Source: an uncultured Lachnospiraceae bacterium (GTDB lineage: Bacteria; Bacillota; Clostridia; Lachnospirales; Lachnospiraceae). From it: a DNA stretch of 64,000 nt. Positions within the stretch are counted from its first letter, which is position 1; every line of letters starts with the position of its first letter. The notes below the pieces were generated by a model that saw only the letters and a list, made by a program, of their open reading frames with translations, had not been told where the DNA came from and searched no databases. Position numbers and translations under genes: made by a program. Location of the stretch: positions 41,498-105,497 of the forward strand of contig CAMEIX010000010.1 of assembly GCA_945919075.1 (NCBI GenBank), given 5' to 3'. Positions 62,133 to 64,000 of the stretch are shown one piece after another.

Positions 62133-62885
62133 ATGAAAAAAATATTTTTAGATAAAAGATATATAGGTATATTTCTTGCTCTTATTTTAGGAGTGTTGTT
62201 TGTGGGAATTTCACTGATTGTTTTGAACTATTTGAGTGGAACTCCTTGGTATTTGTTTAGTAGTATACTAAGACTGTTATTTGGAGCAGGGATACTATTT
62301 ATAGTAAATAAAGTATATGGGAAAACAGTTAAGCAGGTTTTGGGATTTCACAATAATAAGGTTGCATTAGTATCTGGTATAGGTTTTATTGTATATTTTT
62401 TATACTATGTGTTTGTTTTTGCTGCTGGATATGAAGCTATTGTAAATCTACCTATTGGAATACTGATAACCAAGATTATATTGCAACAAATTACAACCGG
62501 ATTTTATGAAGAATTAAATTATCGATTACTAATTCTCGAAGGATATTCTTACGGAAAAAGAACTATAGGAAGAAAGATAGGTTATGCATTTCTAAGTTTT
62601 GTTATTTTTGGATTATTACATGTCGTTACTGGTTGGGACACTTATGCATTTTTACAAACAGGAATAATTGGATTTGCTTTTGCTGTTATTTATTTGAATT
62701 CCGGTAATATTATCATTCCTATGTTGTTACACTTTATTTATGATATATTTGCAAATTTAGCAGGTGGTTACATAGAATGGAATAATTCATCGTTGTTTAT
62801 AAGTGTGAATTCGATATTTGAAATTGTATTAGTGGTTATGTTTATCCTATCGTTTGCTTTGCTATTTAAGAAATCCAAAGAATAG
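62133..62885 (+). CDS. CPBP-family intramembrane metalloprotease
   Basis: 250 residues with about seven spans. Catalytic motifs: EELNYR (EExxxR, about 128), FGLLHV (FxxxH, about 167) and HFIYDI (about 200). Relatives process peptides or prenylated proteins, and in Firmicutes often give immunity to bacteriocins. No bacteriocin gene is visible nearby. GGAGAAAATGTAAAAC precedes the ATG. Confidence 0.88.
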   Translation: MKKIFLDKRYIGIFLALILGVLFVGISLIVLNYLSGTPWYLFSSILRLLFGAGILFIVNKVYGKTVKQVLGFHNNKVALVSGIGFIVYFLYYVFVFAAGYEAIVNLPIGILITKIILQQITTGFYEELNYRLLILEGYSYGKRTIGRKIGYAFLSFVIFGLLHVVTGWDTYAFLQTGIIGFAFAVIYLNSGNIIIPMLLHFIYDIFANLAGGYIEWNNSSLFISVNSIFEIVLVVMFILSFALLFKKSKE

Positions 62886-63039
62886 ATTTTTCTGTCACTC
62901 GGATCAACACACAAAAGTAAACGGGACTATGTATTTAAAAGCTTATTGCGTATATTTTTGTGCATTTCAGTTACACTAATATAAAACAATAAAAACAGGT
63001 AGTTTTTGACACTACCCAATAACTCAAGGAGCAATATTT

Positions 63040-63327
63040 ATGAATAAGGATATAACTTCTGCTCTCCCTTTGGCCGCTATGGATTATATACCTACTCCAA
63101 ATGAAGATGCCTTATCTATCACAGGTCTTGTAAAAGAGCATGGACGAATTACCGGATATCAACTATCAGATAATAAAATTGTATCTAAAGAGGAAGGGGT
63201 AACTCTTGCAAAAAACGGTAAAATAAAAGGGGTAGGCATTGCGCATAACAAAGATACGGAATACCTTAAGTCCATCCCTGATGATTCTGAAAACAATAAT
63301 TTATCCTCACTGCCAACAGTAAAATAG
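63040..63327 (+). CDS. DUF3892-domain protein
   Basis: 95 residues. The central block ITGLVKEHGRITGYQLSDNK and GVTLAKNGKIKGVGIAHNKD matches DUF3892; the Asn-rich end (DSENNNLSSLPTV) is also typical. Function unknown; it often occurs in gut Firmicutes in mobile or variable regions. AAGGAG precedes the ATG. Confidence 0.75.
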   Translation: MNKDITSALPLAAMDYIPTPNEDALSITGLVKEHGRITGYQLSDNKIVSKEEGVTLAKNGKIKGVGIAHNKDTEYLKSIPDDSENNNLSSLPTVK

Positions 63328-63329
63328 TG

Positions 63330-63379
63330 CTATAATCAGCCGTGAAGCATACTTATCTTGTCTTCACGGCTGATTATAG
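63330..63379. terminator. Bidirectional hairpin (18-bp perfect stem)
   Basis: CTATAATCAGCCGTGAAG (63330-63347) and its exact inverse (63362-63379), loop 14. It separates the convergent DUF3892 and DUF5680 genes. No long T-tract, so either a factor-aided terminator or a structural element. Confidence 0.6.
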
Positions 63380-63384
63380 GTCGC

Positions 63385-63990
63385 TTATGACCTTAACAAT
63401 CCACCATGAAAATAGCACTCATATACTTTCTTATCGTTACAAAAGATTTCTTCAAATCCTTGAAACCAGGTAAAATCTCCTACTACATTGCATTTATAAA
63501 TATATTCTCCCGATTGATAGTATTCCGGACCACGGTAGGGCATCTTCACATTGGCATTTCTAAGTGCCTCTTTCAAAAAGTCACCACTGAATTGTTGTTC
63601 AAGCACTCGTCCCATATAATTCATCGCATACTGACATTTGCCCTCATAACATATAGTTTCCTCTCCGGCAAACTGTTTCCCTCCAACGTAGGTGTCATGA
63701 TATACATATGTACCATTGCTGTATTCAAAATCATGAGAGTCCATTCTTGTTGCATCCGTCTCGTTCATATAGGCTGCATATGTATTTAAATTTGCTTCAA
63801 GTCGAAATGCAATTAACTGTTGAATATCATGACTTTTCACATTCGTACAATTCATCATACATTCCTGATCCCGGACCAGATAATCTACAGTTACATTAAA
63901 CAAATTACTGATTTGAATCAGATTATAAATATCAGGATATACTTGTCCCGTTTCCCTTAGTTAAAGATATTGTTGGGTATCTCAAGATGT
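63385..63990 (-). pseudogene. HTH-DUF5680 protein with broken HTH domain
   Basis: The C-terminal ~140 residues match DUF5680 (SHDFEYSNGTYVYHDTYVGG, FAGEETICYEGKCQYAMNY, MPYRGPEYYQSGEY, FTWFQGFEEIF). Upstream the frame continues through GQVYPDIYNLIQISNLFNVT, the last helices of an XRE HTH, then meets TAA. In another frame ISLTK joins at about 63958-63962, where AAGGGAAACG looks like AAGTGGGAAACG minus one T (TKWETGQ). So the DNA-binding domain is frameshifted. A TTG at 63903 could start a 172-residue remnant. Further upstream sequence is cut by the window edge. Confidence 0.6.
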
Positions 63991-64000
63991 GTCATTCGAT

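Overview
The window looks like part of a chromosome from an anaerobic Lachnospiraceae-type Clostridia bacterium, probably a gut commensal. The evidence is moderate-to-low GC, strong AGGAGG ribosome sites with tight ATGA-type overlaps, many oxygen-sensitive enzymes (five-ligand or CxxxCxxC iron-sulfur and radical-SAM proteins, an iron alcohol dehydrogenase, IscS/IscU), a GH43 xylosidase, an ECF-type vitamin-transport biology, BlaRI/BceRS-like stress modules and DUF-type proteins common in that family. Species cannot be fixed from the sequence alone. No rRNA, tRNA, intact IS element or CRISPR array is visible; the one clear housekeeping RNA is the SRP RNA at about 33.5 kb.

Layout. 0-2 kb: a VapBC-type toxin-antitoxin pair (toxin cut by the window edge) and a membrane NapH/FMN-binding flavoprotein. 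2-3.4 kb: iron alcohol dehydrogenase under a promoter framed by a 19-bp inverted repeat. 3.4-9.6 kb: methionine importer (metQ-metN-metI), an SGNH hydrolase and a four-gene polar amino-acid importer. The latter is preceded by a cysteine-rich leader peptide with an attenuator, so its substrate is probably cystine/cysteine; it shares a promoter-operator sequence with the adjacent iscS-iscU operon (9.9-11.6 kb). 12-17.2 kb: a two-component system plus MacB/Bce-like ABC exporter. 17.3-24.1 kb is a defence/toxin-antitoxin island: a HipBA-like pair with two operators, a second HipA/CtkA-like kinase paired with a catalytically dead resolvase-like protein and flanked by 16-bp inverted repeats, a BlaRI pair, and an AbiD/F-type gene with a small structured RNA in front and no normal start codon. 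24.1-29.8 kb: sigma factor/DUF4367 anti-sigma-like operon with secreted and lipoprotein genes, two of them damaged. 29.9-38.6 kb: small alarmone synthetase, MATE exporter, NrdG-like activase, TadA, SRP RNA, an ECF S-component, a TraX-GGDEF fusion, patatin and a PflA-like radical SAM protein.

38.6-47.1 kb: a proline/glutamate-rich protein, repeat element A with an inverted-repeat array, a decayed ADP-ribosylglycohydrolase, a lipoprotein, GH43 xylosidase, a radical-SAM plus Cys-rich small-protein pair, another ECF S-component and a second two-component system. 47.1-56.9 kb is conserved core: mutS2, murG, TSCPD protein, pgi, a ParDE-like pair, a CbiT-like methyltransferase, a hydroxyacid dehydrogenase and GtrA. 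57-64 kb: a second sigma/anti-sigma pair, rhodanese lipoprotein, nitroreductase, a NYN/PIN-like protein, repeat element B with four tandem hairpins, a CPBP protease, DUF3892, and a DUF5680 protein whose HTH half is broken.

Most interesting: (1) the inverted-repeat-flanked kinase plus dead-resolvase cassette; (2) two copies of a 186-bp structured repeat whose hairpins covary, each followed by its own private hairpin array, one next to a NYN/PIN-like protein; (3) the cysteine leader/attenuator coupled to an iscSU co-regulated promoter; (4) the Abi gene with an upstream RNA that can pair with its ribosome site and an ATC where ATG should be.
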